NCBI RefSeq assembly: GCF_014651775.1
Contig: NZ_BMXN01000031.1
Location: forward strand, 1-38,096
From: Vreelandella hamiltonii
GTDB taxonomy: Bacteria; Pseudomonadota; Gammaproteobacteria; Pseudomonadales; Halomonadaceae
Length of the DNA: 38,096 nt
Direction: 5' to 3'
The translations under genes and the position numbers were made by a program. The notes under the pieces were generated by a model that saw nothing but the letters and a program-made list of their open reading frames with translations, was not told the origin of the DNA and ran no database searches. Shown here piece by piece: positions 1 through 7,699 of the stretch (positions are counted from its first letter, which is position 1; every line of letters starts with the position of its first letter).

Positions 1-1
1 C

Positions 2-109
2 AATAACGGGCTTGCGAAAGCCAACTTGCACGGGGCGAATGATCAAAAAGTGCTCGCTGGCGGTGATAGGGAAAGTGTCGGCGCCGGCTTCACGGATTCA
101 GGATACTAA
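2..109 (+). CDS. C-terminal end of an unidentified protein (partial)
   Basis: An open frame enters from the left edge and reads 35 codons to a TAA at 107-109, ending in VGAGFTDSGY. Codon use is GC-rich at third positions, like the neighbouring host genes. The stop sits directly on the left arm of a strong hairpin, as expected for the 3' end of a transcribed gene. I do not recognise the protein. The ending closely resembles that of the partial minus-strand frame at the right edge of the window (AGLTDSGYS). With only 35 residues visible this could still be a chance open frame. Confidence 0.45.
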   Translation, partial: NNGLAKANLHGANDQKVLAGGDRESVGAGFTDSGY

Positions 110-138
110 AAAGGCCTTGGCAGTAGCCAAGGCCTTTT
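108..138. terminator. Bidirectional intrinsic terminator
   Basis: A perfect stem pairs AAAAGGCCTTGGC (109-121) with GCCAAGGCCTTTT (126-138) around an AGTA loop. The A-run on the left and T-run on the right let it terminate transcription from both directions: the partial gene ending at 109 and the PRC-barrel gene ending at 162 on the minus strand. Confidence 0.9.
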
Positions 139-161
139 CTATTGCTTGCGAAGATCAGCGT

Positions 162-569
162 TTAGTTACGCTCATACTCTTCGGCAGCTTCCAGTGCATC
201 TTGTGATGCATTGACGCGAATGACGTAGTCGTCGCCATCATCGTCTTTGGTGAGCTCAAGAGAGTCCCACTCGATGGCAACATCTTTCTCACCCATGCCC
301 AGGAATCCGCCTACACCAACGACAACGGCCTGGATTTGACCATCTTCATCGATGATCAGGTCAGAGATGGTGCCGATATCCTCATCATCTTCCACGGTGC
401 TTTTCACGTTGTTGCCGGTCAGCGAATCAGCGTGAAACGTGTTTTCAGGTGCCGTGGTCAGGTAGGTGGCTTCGGCTCCCATGGTTTCCTGAGCGCTGAC
501 CGAGCCAGCGGCAAACATGAAAGCAGGCACCATCAACGTACCGAGGAAAGCAGGTTTGATCATTTTCAT
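162..569 (-). CDS. Secreted PRC-barrel domain protein
   Basis: The product is 135 residues. A signal peptide spans residues 1-26 (hydrophobic core LGTLMVPAFMFAAG, cleavage after VSA). A PRC-barrel-type beta domain follows, with the typical IGTISDLIIDEDGQIQAVVV core and a GGFLGMGEKDVAI stretch. The protein is very acidic, fitting a periplasmic or extracytoplasmic protein of a halotolerant bacterium. The ATG at 569 is preferred over upstream codons because AAGGAG lies 8 nt before it and the signal peptide then begins properly. PRC-barrel proteins bind other macromolecules, and the function of this stand-alone exported type is not established. It ends just before the shared terminator, so it is probably monocistronic. 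Confidence 0.85.
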   Translation of the reverse strand: MKMIKPAFLGTLMVPAFMFAAGSVSAQETMGAEATYLTTAPENTFHADSLTGNNVKSTVEDDEDIGTISDLIIDEDGQIQAVVVGVGGFLGMGEKDVAIEWDSLELTKDDDGDDYVIRVNASQDALEAAEEYERN

Positions 570-1014
570 GGCTATTGCTCCTTGCGCTTGCATTAGGACA
601 CTGTGTGGTTGCACCGGTGTCTAAACAAATTAACGCTCATGGTCCATCAAGCAACATGGCTTGATAAAAGCAGCCTGTGACTGCTTTGCGCTATTCCGAT
701 AACGCACACCATCGACGTTACTCCTGATGCGATTTCCCATGTGGTTAACGTTAGATCAAAACGAATGTAGACGATGTTTTAATAAACGTTGGTGTTAAGG
801 AAAAAGCGATGTTTCATCTTGCGCGTCACTGCGTCAAGACACTTATCAAGGTAGACGCTCTATAATGTTTTGCAAGATGAATGGCCATCTTTTTGCCATG
901 AGTCGACTTTAAAGAAGAGGCATGGGCGGGTCGAGAGCCCCTGCCCATGCGACAGTCTGTCGGATTGACCCATCGGTAGCCAGTCGGCATATTAACCGTA
1001 AAAAAGGAGAACCC
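570..1014. other. Divergent intergenic region (445 bp)
   Basis: This lies between the PRC-barrel gene (minus) and the transpeptidase gene (plus). It is more AT-rich than its surroundings and holds a TATAAT box at 861-866. It also has small hairpins, for example AAAGCAG (667-673) pairing with CTGCTTT (681-687). I see no convincing RNA gene. Short open frames here lack ribosome binding sites and coding character. Confidence 0.6.
836..866 (+). promoter_or_regulatory. Putative sigma-70 promoter for the L,D-transpeptidase gene
   Basis: A perfect TATAAT -10 box lies at 861-866. The best -35 candidate is AAGACA (836-841, keeping GACA), but the 19-bp spacer is longer than ideal. The 5' leader to the ATG at 1015 would be about 140 nt. 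Confidence 0.45.
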
Positions 1015-1977
1015 ATGACGACGACGACGCATCACCCTGCCGACCGGCGACTCAAACGCTCTTGTCTAGGCAGCCTGGCGGTCAGTGCCTGGCTGTTGAT
1101 GACCAGTGCGTTGGCCAGTGCCAGCGAGCTTCCCAAGGGGCACTTTCTGTTGCCCGAAACAGGTAACATGGTCGGCGAGAACTACACGGTCACGGCCAGT
1201 AATGAAGATACGCTGCTGGATATCGCCCGGGCTCACAACGTGGGCTACGAGGAGATCCGCATGGCCAACCCGGATGTCAGCATCTGGGTACCCGGCGAAG
1301 GTACCGAGGTGACCATCCCCGGCCAGTTCATCCTGCCTGACGCGCCGCGTACCGGTATCGTGATCAACGTCGCCGAACTGCGCCTCTACTACTACCCCGA
1401 TGTGGCGTCTGGCGAGCCAGCCGTGGTCGAGACCTACCCCATCGGCATTGGGCGTGATGCCTACAACACGCCTCTGGGCATCACCAAGACCACCATGCGA
1501 CTCGAAAATCCGGCCTGGTACCCGCCGGCATCCATCCGTCGCGAGGCGGCCGAACGGGGCGACCCACCTCCTGCCGTCGTCCCTCCCGGCCCGGATAACC
1601 CGTTGGGGCAGTTTGCCATCCTGCTCGATATACCGGGCTATCTGATTCACGGAACCAACCAGCCGGACGGCATCGGCATGCGGGCCAGCCGAGGTTGCAT
1701 CAGGATGCACGGGGACGACATCGAGTCGATCTTCTGGCGTGTGCCCGTCGGTACCCAGGTCAATATCATCGATGCCCCTATCAAGCTGGGCTGGGGCGAG
1801 CAGGGCAATGCTTATATTCAGGCGTTTGCTTCCACCGACGAGCAGGCATTCGGCATGGACACTCTGCTGAACGTGATTGGCCTGATCGAAGAGCATAACG
1901 GCCAAGGCAGTGCCAACTACGAGCAGGTCAGCCGCGTGCTCGAAGAAGCCAACGGTCAAATCGTACCTCTCAGCTAA
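1015..1977 (+). CDS. LysM-containing L,D-transpeptidase (YkuD / ErfK-YbiS type)
   Basis: The protein is 320 residues. It has an N-terminal signal segment (about 15-37), a LysM peptidoglycan-binding domain (about 55-105, with the DTLLDIARAHNVGYEEI pattern) and a YkuD catalytic domain (about 112-260). Catalytic residues are visible: His212 in the HGT motif and Cys228 in SRGCIRM, matching the family HGT-N14-17-S/T-x-G-C-h-[RN] arrangement. Such enzymes form 3-3 crosslinks or attach lipoproteins to peptidoglycan in the periplasm. The ATG at 1015 is chosen because AAGGAG sits 5 nt upstream and it gives the signal peptide. About 60 residues follow the catalytic domain, as in enterobacterial homologues. 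It converges with the response regulator gene, leaving only 3 bp between stop codons. Confidence 0.93.
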   Translation: MTTTTHHPADRRLKRSCLGSLAVSAWLLMTSALASASELPKGHFLLPETGNMVGENYTVTASNEDTLLDIARAHNVGYEEIRMANPDVSIWVPGEGTEVTIPGQFILPDAPRTGIVINVAELRLYYYPDVASGEPAVVETYPIGIGRDAYNTPLGITKTTMRLENPAWYPPASIRREAAERGDPPPAVVPPGPDNPLGQFAILLDIPGYLIHGTNQPDGIGMRASRGCIRMHGDDIESIFWRVPVGTQVNIIDAPIKLGWGEQGNAYIQAFASTDEQAFGMDTLLNVIGLIEEHNGQGSANYEQVSRVLEEANGQIVPLS

Positions 1978-1980
1978 TGC

Positions 1981-2607
1981 TCAGGGCGGTAGCGCAGCCA
2001 CCAGGCCCAGCGCTACCGCCTGACGCACCCAGTCTGCCACATTGCCCGCCTGCATCGTTTTCATGGCCCTCAGCCGATAGACTTCCACGGTTTTAGGGCT
2101 CACCTCCATTTGCTCGGCAATTTCCCGGTTGGTCAACCCATGTGCCACGTGGGCCATGATCTGCTGCTCTTTCGGCTTGAGCGACCCGTAGCGCGCCTTC
2201 AGGCTAGCCACTTGCGCCTGTGCCTGATGCCGTTGGCGAGCGTGTTCCAGGGCTCGCTGCACGATTTCGATGATCTGCTGGTGGTTGAAGGGCTTCTCGA
2301 TGAACTCGAACGCCCCGGCTTTCAGGGCGGCCACCGCCATGGGAACATCGCCGTGGCCGGTCATCATGATGATCGGCAGGGTGTCCTGTTGATCCAACAG
2401 CGCCTGCTGTACCTGGAGGCCGCTGAGGCCGGGCATACGAACATCCAGTAGCAGGACGGCTATGTGATCGCGCTGGGCCGCCAGAAACGCGTCTCCACTG
2501 GCAAAGGGCTGGGCAGTCAGGCCGACCGACGACAGCAGCCACACCAGGGATTCGCGCAGGGCGGTGTCGTCATCGACCACGGCAATGGTGGAAAGGGGCG
2601 GTTCCAT
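1981..2607 (-). CDS. FixJ/NarL-type response regulator
   Basis: The product is 208 residues: a receiver domain (1-120) with acidic pocket D12-D14, phospho-acceptor Asp55 in LLLDVRMPG and conserved K105 in the EKPF motif. A LuxR-type helix-turn-helix follows (about 145-205, NREIAEQMEVSPKTVEVYR). The GHGDVPMAV and AFEFIEKPF signatures are typical of the FixJ/TtrR/StyR branch. The ATG at 2607 overlaps the kinase stop (TGATG), so the two are translationally coupled. The upstream TTG would add one residue and is less likely. Its targets cannot be read from the window; no obvious symmetrical operator was seen near it. Confidence 0.93.
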   Translation of the reverse strand: MEPPLSTIAVVDDDTALRESLVWLLSSVGLTAQPFASGDAFLAAQRDHIAVLLLDVRMPGLSGLQVQQALLDQQDTLPIIMMTGHGDVPMAVAALKAGAFEFIEKPFNHQQIIEIVQRALEHARQRHQAQAQVASLKARYGSLKPKEQQIMAHVAHGLTNREIAEQMEVSPKTVEVYRLRAMKTMQAGNVADWVRQAVALGLVAALPP

Positions 2608-4136
2608 CAAGTGTCTGTCTCCGTACGTAGCAGTACCTCAAAACAGGCCCCTTTGGGGCAGTCGCGAAGCGTCAGGGCGCCGCCCATGCTTTCCAGCAGG
2701 GTTCGGCTGATGGCCAGGCCCATGCCCAGCCCATCGTCCCGAGTGGTGTAAAAGGCATCGAAGATATGCGGGCGCTGGGTGTCGGGCACGCCTGGCCCTT
2801 GGTCTTCAACGCTCAGGGTCAGCTGCCGATGCCCGCTGGGTCGCGCGGTGATCACCACGCCAGGGCGGTCGGGCATGTCGCGGCTGGCGGTCAGCGCATT
2901 CAGCAGCAGGTTGACCAGCACCTGCTCCAGCGCGATGGGGTCGCCGTAGACCCTGGGGAGTTCGTCGGGTAGCTGGCGCTGCAAAGGAATGGCAGCCTGC
3001 TGATACTGCCACTCGCAGAGCTGGCAGGCCGCCTCGATCACCGGAGCCAGCGCGACCGGATACACACGATGGCTGCGTTTGCGTACGAAGCTGCGCAGAT
3101 GTCGCAAACGTTGCGCCAGGCGTTCGACCTGCTGGTTGATACGTTCCAGCGGCAGGCGCAGCGCTTCGGCAGAGGGGGCAGGTTGCTGTTGGCACTGCAT
3201 CAGCGCGCCGCTGGCGTAGTTGGCGATGGCGCCCAGCGGCTGGTTCAACTCGTGGGCAATGTTGGACGCCAGCTCACCCGCGGCCGCCAGCCGGTTGGCA
3301 TGGGCAATTTGCTCCTGATGGCGGCGCGCCTGGGCTTCGGCCTGCTTGCGCGCGCTGATATCGCGGTTGATGAGCGCGAAGTGGCCGGGTTCGGCGCCCT
3401 GAGCGCGGTGGGCCAACACGACGCTGAGCACGGGCAGCAGGGCATCTGGCGCACGTATCTCCAGCTCGCCACTCCAGGAACCGTAACGCTCGACGGCAGG
3501 AAAGACCACCTGCCGGAGCAGCCGCAGCGACTCGCAGGAGTACACGGTGTCCAGGGGGACTTGCAGGGCCTCGGTGGGTAGCGCCAGGCAGCGCCGAGCG
3601 GCTTCGTTGGCGCTGAATACCCGCTGGTCAGGCCCCAGAAACAGCACGTAGTCGGTGGTGGACTCGACCACCTTTGCCAGGCGCTCCCGGGTGGCTTCGG
3701 CTTCGATGCGACGCCCCACATCCCGGGAGACGCAGAGAATGTCCAGCAGCTCGCCCGTGTTGGCGTCTCGTCGGGTCCGGCTGGTGGTTTCAAACCACAC
3801 GTAATGGCCCGCCTTGGCGCGAAAACGATAGGTCTGCTGGTAGAACCCATCATGGTAATAAACCCGTGGCGACTTGTTGAGCAGCGCGCTCAGGTCGGCG
3901 GGATGAAAGAGCTGATAAGCCGAGACGCCAATCAACTCCTCGGGCGCGTAACCCAGCAGGTCGCGGGCGGCTTGAGAGGCATACAGAAACGTACCGTCTC
4001 GGGCATGACGAGAGATCAGGTCGGTGGTGCTTTCCGCCAGCCACTGGTAGTGGCGCTTCTCCTCTTCCAGGGCGGCATTGCGCGCCTGCAACGAGGCGAT
4101 TTCTGCTTGCAGGCGAGCTTCCAGCGGCGTGGTCAT
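2607..4136 (-). CDS. Soluble PAS-PAS sensor histidine kinase
   Basis: The product is 509 residues. A short coiled coil (about 5-35) leads into two PAS domains (about 28-150 and 155-275). A HisKA domain with phospho-acceptor His295 (AHELNQPL) and a HATPase domain follow; the latter carries the NLLLNA N-box, DQGPGVP G1 box and GLGMGLAISR G2 box. No transmembrane segment is seen, so it senses a cytoplasmic or diffusible signal, as FixL, TtrS-cytoplasmic or StyS-type kinases do. The family resemblance is to the FixL group, but I see no evidence for haem binding. An in-frame extension to 4484 exists but would lie inside the oxygenase gene. The ATG at 4136 starts 4 nt after that gene's stop; its ribosome site is weak, suggesting coupling. 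Confidence 0.9.
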   Translation of the reverse strand: MTTPLEARLQAEIASLQARNAALEEEKRHYQWLAESTTDLISRHARDGTFLYASQAARDLLGYAPEELIGVSAYQLFHPADLSALLNKSPRVYYHDGFYQQTYRFRAKAGHYVWFETTSRTRRDANTGELLDILCVSRDVGRRIEAEATRERLAKVVESTTDYVLFLGPDQRVFSANEAARRCLALPTEALQVPLDTVYSCESLRLLRQVVFPAVERYGSWSGELEIRAPDALLPVLSVVLAHRAQGAEPGHFALINRDISARKQAEAQARRHQEQIAHANRLAAAGELASNIAHELNQPLGAIANYASGALMQCQQQPAPSAEALRLPLERINQQVERLAQRLRHLRSFVRKRSHRVYPVALAPVIEAACQLCEWQYQQAAIPLQRQLPDELPRVYGDPIALEQVLVNLLLNALTASRDMPDRPGVVITARPSGHRQLTLSVEDQGPGVPDTQRPHIFDAFYTTRDDGLGMGLAISRTLLESMGGALTLRDCPKGACFEVLLRTETDT

Positions 4137-4140
4137 GGCG

Positions 4141-4809
4141 TTATCGCGCGGGGTCCAGCACGCCACCCAGCGAGGCATTGCGGCGGAACCAGCCAGCAAT
4201 GCTGGTGCGCGGCAGGCGCGTGGGCAGCACTTCGTGGGGAATGGTTTCCGATAAAAAGCAGGCGAACGTTCCCGCTTCGGGCACGACCCGGGCCACTTCC
4301 CGGCTGGGGTCATCGGGGTCGTAGATGACCATTTCGCCTCCGCCATCGGCGGGCCAGTCGGGGGTGAGGTAGCCGACGGTCGAGATGACACGATTGGCCC
4401 GCCCGCGAAAGCTGTCCAGATGGCGTTGGTAAAAAGCCCCGGCAGGGTAGTGGGCAAAATGCGCCTCGTACTCGAACAGGCCAAGAAACAGCGCCTGATT
4501 CAACGAGCGCTGCAGCTCGGCCATGGCATCGAGATAGTACCGCTGGGCTTCGCTTTCACGGTCCAGCCAGTGGATGGCGTCGCCGCGAATATCCTTGCGC
4601 AGCAGGTGCTGCTGACCGCGCCCAATGCCTGCTTCATCGAGCGCATCGTGGGCCGCCAGATGCAGCAGCTCGCCTTGCAGCGCCTGGCACAGGGCCGGGT
4701 CGATGACCCCCCGGCCCACGTACCAGCCCTGTTCCACCAGGGCGTCGACCAGGGCCACGTGGGCCTCTGGGGCAAGGGCATGGGGGCGGGTGTCCATGGA
4801 AGCGATCAT
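4141..4809 (-). CDS. 2OG-Fe(II) oxygenase (SM-20/prolyl 4-hydroxylase-like)
   Basis: The protein is 222 residues with the double-stranded beta-helix dioxygenase signature. Iron ligands are His130 and Asp132 (RHLDSF) and His192 (IPHEVLP), and the likely 2-oxoglutarate arginine is R201 (RTSIAGW). The GxExVIYDP strand is also typical of the SM-20/EGL-9-like bacterial group (COG3751). Such enzymes hydroxylate protein or small-molecule substrates; the substrate here is unknown. The ATG at 4809 overlaps the NUDIX stop (ATGA), and the kinase follows after 4 nt, so it sits in a coupled four-gene run. An ATG at 4797 is an alternative start. Confidence 0.88.
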   Translation of the reverse strand: MIASMDTRPHALAPEAHVALVDALVEQGWYVGRGVIDPALCQALQGELLHLAAHDALDEAGIGRGQQHLLRKDIRGDAIHWLDRESEAQRYYLDAMAELQRSLNQALFLGLFEYEAHFAHYPAGAFYQRHLDSFRGRANRVISTVGYLTPDWPADGGGEMVIYDPDDPSREVARVVPEAGTFACFLSETIPHEVLPTRLPRTSIAGWFRRNASLGGVLDPAR

Positions 4810-5477
4810 TTGGTGTGTCTCGTGACTGGCTTGTCGTTGCGATTGACGGCGGCTGGGCGCTGAGGAGAGCGCCTTTCGGGGTAGTGGCGCAAGGCGCCGG
4901 CCGGGCGGCGGTAAAGGTCGATGTCCATGCCGAACCCTTCGGCCAGCAGCTCCACCAACATCATGGCCGAGAGCCCCCAGATCACGTGGCTGTCTACTCG
5001 GTAGCTGGGCACGTAGTGAGCGACGCCATCCACGGTGATGACATCGGTATGGGTGCGCTGGTCCTCCAGAAAATGGCTGAGCGGCACTTCGAAAATGGCA
5101 TCCAGCTCCGCCGGGTCTGCCACCAATGGCAGGTCGGGGGGGATCAGGCCTACCCAGGGGGTGACCCGTATCCCGTGCAGCGAAATCACATCGGACAGGC
5201 GCCCCAGCGGTTGCACTGCCTGCGGTGCTAGCGCAATCTCTTCCTGAGCCTCCCGCAGTGCGGTGGCGTAGAGGTCTGCATCGGTGGCTTCGCGCTTGCC
5301 GCCGGGGAAAGCGACCTGGCCGCTGTGGGTATTCAAGTGGCCCGCGCGGCGGGTAAACAGCAGCGTCGGCGACGGCCGCTCGACGATGGGCATCAAGACG
5401 GCGGCCTCAGGCAGAGTAACGTGGTCCAGCCGTTGAGGCGTATGCAGTTGCAGCTGTTTGCGCAGTTTCTCTAACAT
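4806..5477 (-). CDS. CoA-pyrophosphatase-type NUDIX hydrolase (NudL/YeaB-like)
   Basis: The 223-residue protein has the NudL family motif before the Nudix box (LLFTRRAGHLNTHSGQVAFP, residues 39-58). The Nudix helix runs from GGK (59-61) through TALREAQEEI (72-81). Family members hydrolyse CoA or its derivatives to phosphopantetheine and 3',5'-ADP. The C-terminal 25 residues are basic and divergent. It is first in the minus-strand run NUDIX, oxygenase, kinase, response regulator, and is divergent from the second NUDIX gene across a 95-bp gap that must hold both promoters. Confidence 0.92.
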   Translation of the reverse strand: MLEKLRKQLQLHTPQRLDHVTLPEAAVLMPIVERPSPTLLFTRRAGHLNTHSGQVAFPGGKREATDADLYATALREAQEEIALAPQAVQPLGRLSDVISLHGIRVTPWVGLIPPDLPLVADPAELDAIFEVPLSHFLEDQRTHTDVITVDGVAHYVPSYRVDSHVIWGLSAMMLVELLAEGFGMDIDLYRRPAGALRHYPERRSPQRPAAVNRNDKPVTRHTK

Positions 5478-5572
5478 AGGGGATTCCCGTGACTTTGTTC
5501 TCTTTTACCCAGCCATGACGATCAGCGTCAAGCGCGTTGATAGCTCGCCCTTCCAGCCATAGAGAAAACGCG

Positions 5573-6130
5573 ATGAACTTTTGTAGTCAGTGTGGTGAAA
5601 AAGTCCGCTTTGCGGTGCCTGAAGGAGATGACCGCCCCCGCTACCTGTGCGATGCCTGCGGTACCATTCACTACCAGAATCCGCGCATTGTGGCGGGTAC
5701 GCTGCCGGTGAGCGGCTCGAAGGTCTTGCTGTGCAAACGCGCCATTGCGCCGCGCAAAGGGTACTGGACGCTGCCGGCAGGCTATATGGAAAACGCCGAA
5801 ACCACGCAACAGGCCGCATCCCGGGAGACCTGGGAAGAGGCCTTCGCCGAAGTCGCGTTGGGAGACCTGTACACCTTGATCGACCTGCCGCACATCAATC
5901 AAGTCTACATGATTTTTCGTGCCGACCTGGTGGGTGGCTTCAGTGCCGGACCAGAAAGCCTGGAGGTGGCGCTTTTCGAAGAGCACGAAATCCCCTGGGA
6001 CGCGCTGGCCTTCCCCACTATCGAGCGGACCCTGCGGCACTACTTCGAAGATCGCCAGCAGGCGGAATTTCCGCTGCACATCAGCAAGATCACACCCGAA
6101 GACCGCGAGCGCTACTTCGGCAGTGCCTGA
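5573..6130 (+). CDS. Zinc-ribbon NUDIX hydrolase
   Basis: The product is 185 residues. A zinc ribbon uses Cys4, Cys7, Cys26 and Cys29. It is followed by a canonical Nudix box G70-x5-E76-x7-R84-E85-x2-E88-E89; the usual glycine two residues later is replaced. The layout resembles the C-terminal half of NADH pyrophosphatase NudC and the stand-alone proteins of COG1051. A nucleotide-sugar or dinucleotide substrate is likely, but the exact one is not predictable. The ATG at 5573 is chosen because the zinc ribbon begins at once and an upstream in-frame start at 5537 adds 12 residues without homology-like character. The ribosome site (AGAGAA) is weak. Confidence 0.9.
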   Translation: MNFCSQCGEKVRFAVPEGDDRPRYLCDACGTIHYQNPRIVAGTLPVSGSKVLLCKRAIAPRKGYWTLPAGYMENAETTQQAASRETWEEAFAEVALGDLYTLIDLPHINQVYMIFRADLVGGFSAGPESLEVALFEEHEIPWDALAFPTIERTLRHYFEDRQQAEFPLHISKITPEDRERYFGSA

Positions 6131-6150
6131 TGGGGCAGGGGAGGCGGCGC

Positions 6151-6462
6151 CTACAGGTTGGCCAGCTGCCACACGTCGTAGGCCACTTCCTCGTAGGGGT
6201 GGGCCAGCTTGAGGGCGGCAATGGCCGCCTGGATGTGCGCGTCGTCACAGACCAGCTCCACCTTGAACTCTTCCACCCGCTCCAGGGTGCCTACCTGACC
6301 GATATGCGGTTCGGCGCCCTCCATCGGCCGAAACTGGCCGGTGCCGCGGGTCTGGAAACAGACGTGCTCATAATCACCGATACGCCCCGCACCCGCATCG
6401 AACACGGCGCGCTTGACGCTTTCGACATGGTCCACAGGAACAAAAAAAGCGAGTTTATACAT
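6151..6462 (-). CDS. Small NIF3/YqfO-like (CutA-fold) protein
   Basis: The product is 103 residues and corresponds to the small CutA-like domain that is inserted in NIF3/YqfO proteins and also occurs alone in gammaproteobacteria. Recognisable parts are the opening YKLAFFVPVDHVESVK, the GRIGDYEHVCFQTRGTGQFR block and the closing AHPYEEVAYDVW. The molecular function is unknown; the fold is thought to bind metals or small ligands. GAGGC lies 9 nt before the ATG. It converges with the NUDIX gene (20 bp between stops) and diverges from the polyol regulator. Confidence 0.88.
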   Translation of the reverse strand: MYKLAFFVPVDHVESVKRAVFDAGAGRIGDYEHVCFQTRGTGQFRPMEGAEPHIGQVGTLERVEEFKVELVCDDAHIQAAIAALKLAHPYEEVAYDVWQLANL

Positions 6463-6582
6463 GACAATAAGCCTCTATTCGGGGAGCCTGACAAGGTGCC
6501 CATGTTAGCGGATAGGACACTACTGGTCTTGTCTTGAGCTTTGTATGATGGCGTTTTTTGAGCATGAGGTGGCGAGCATTCC

Positions 6583-7542
6583 ATGGATAAATTCGAGGTG
6601 AAGCTCGACCAGGCCGCCAGGGCGGCCTGGATGTCTTACGTCGGCGGCATGACCCAGGACGACATTGCCATCCAGTTGGGAGTCTCCAGGCCAGGCGTGC
6701 AGCGCTTGTTGGCGTTGGCTCGCCAGGAAGGGCTTGTGAAAGTGCATATCGATCACCCCATTTCGACCTGTATGGCCTTGGGCAGTGCGTTGCGATCACG
6801 GTTTGGCCTGACCTACTGTGATGTCGTGCCGGCCGATGCGCAGGCACCGGAAGGGGCTGCCTATTACCTGGCCGTGGCAGGCGCAGAGCGCATCGCGCGG
6901 TTGGTCGAGCGCAGCGAACCGCTGACACTCTCGTTGGGCACGGGCCGTTCGGTGCGGGCGGCGGTGGAGGCGCTGAGTCGTGTGGAGCGTCCTCAGCACC
7001 GTTTCGTCTCGCTGGTGGGCAACGTCGCGCGTGATGGCTCGGCAAACCGCTATGACGCGGTCATGGTGCTGGCGGACAAAACCGGCGGCGAACGTTTTCT
7101 ACTGCCCGCCCCGGTCGTGGCGGAGTCGTTGGCCGAGAAAGAGGCCATGCTGTCCCAGCGGCTGTTCAGGGCCATTGCCGATGTGGCACGGGAGTCGGAA
7201 GCGGCCTTCATCGGGATCGGGCGCATCGACCGGCAAGCTACCCTGTTCCAGGACCACTTCATCAGCGAGAGCGAGCTGGACGAGCTGCTGGGACGTGAAG
7301 CCGTGGGTGAGCTGCTGGGCTGGCCCCTGGACCGCGACGGGCAGGTGATCGACTGCTCCATCACACGGCGGGTGACCAGCCTGCCTCTGGAACGGTTCGG
7401 CAAGCACCTGATGGTGGGCATTGCCGGTGGCCAGGACAAGGCGCCTGCCATTCTGGCGGCGCTGCGGGGCGGCTGGCTGAAGGGGCTGATCACCGATGAG
7501 CGTGCCGCCAGGCACATTCTTGCGGCATCCGAGGCTGGCTGA
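6583..7542 (+). CDS. SorC/DeoR-family sugar-binding transcriptional regulator
   Basis: The product is 319 residues. A helix-turn-helix lies at about 20-50 (GGMTQDDIAIQLGVSRPGVQ), followed by the SorC effector-binding domain of NagB/RpiA-like fold. That domain shows the LSLGTGRSVRAAVE, FVSLVGNVA and IGIGRID elements characteristic of the family. These regulators bind phosphorylated sugars or polyol intermediates and control adjacent catabolic genes. It is transcribed in the same direction as the polyol operon and separated from it by 157 bp that contain repeated TGATCA-like boxes, so it is the probable operon regulator. GAGGTGG precedes the ATG. Confidence 0.92.
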   Translation: MDKFEVKLDQAARAAWMSYVGGMTQDDIAIQLGVSRPGVQRLLALARQEGLVKVHIDHPISTCMALGSALRSRFGLTYCDVVPADAQAPEGAAYYLAVAGAERIARLVERSEPLTLSLGTGRSVRAAVEALSRVERPQHRFVSLVGNVARDGSANRYDAVMVLADKTGGERFLLPAPVVAESLAEKEAMLSQRLFRAIADVARESEAAFIGIGRIDRQATLFQDHFISESELDELLGREAVGELLGWPLDRDGQVIDCSITRRVTSLPLERFGKHLMVGIAGGQDKAPAILAALRGGWLKGLITDERAARHILAASEAG

Positions 7543-7593
7543 GTGTGCAGGTGCAACATGCAAGCCATTGAATGAATTAGCGTAAAGTCTAAG

Positions 7594-7659
7594 AGGTCAG
7601 GCTTTGCTTTTTTTTGACCTGCGTACGATCATTTGTTCGGTCGATGATCAATATGATCA
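7594..7659 (+). promoter_or_regulatory. Candidate operator region of the polyol operon
   Basis: An inverted repeat pairs AGGTCA (7594-7599) with TGACCT (7615-7620). Just downstream are three GATC-centred boxes: CGATCA (7626-7631), TGATCA (7645-7650) and TGATCA (7654-7659). The last overlaps a TATGAT -10-like element (7652-7657). The cluster sits 40-105 bp before the binding-protein ATG, where a SorC-type regulator would be expected to bind. Confidence 0.5.
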
Positions 7660-7699
7660 AGGTAACAATAATGCCAATACCTGCTACAAGGAGAATCTC

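Noticed and set aside
12..206. 64-codon plus-strand frame at the left edge
   Set aside because: It reads through a strong terminator and into the antisense of the PRC-barrel gene. The frame ending at 109 fits gene structure better.
1066..1959. Long minus-strand frame opposite the L,D-transpeptidase gene
   Set aside because: Shadow of GC-rich codons. The plus-strand product has a signal peptide, LysM and an intact YkuD active site.
2607..4484. Longer start for the histidine kinase
   Set aside because: The extra 116 codons lie antisense-free but within the oxygenase coding region in a different frame, and show no domain. The ATG at 4136 follows the oxygenase stop directly.
5478..5572. Defined divergent promoters between the two NUDIX genes
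   Set aside because: Both promoters must lie in or near these 95 bp, but no -35/-10 pair was clear enough to annotate.
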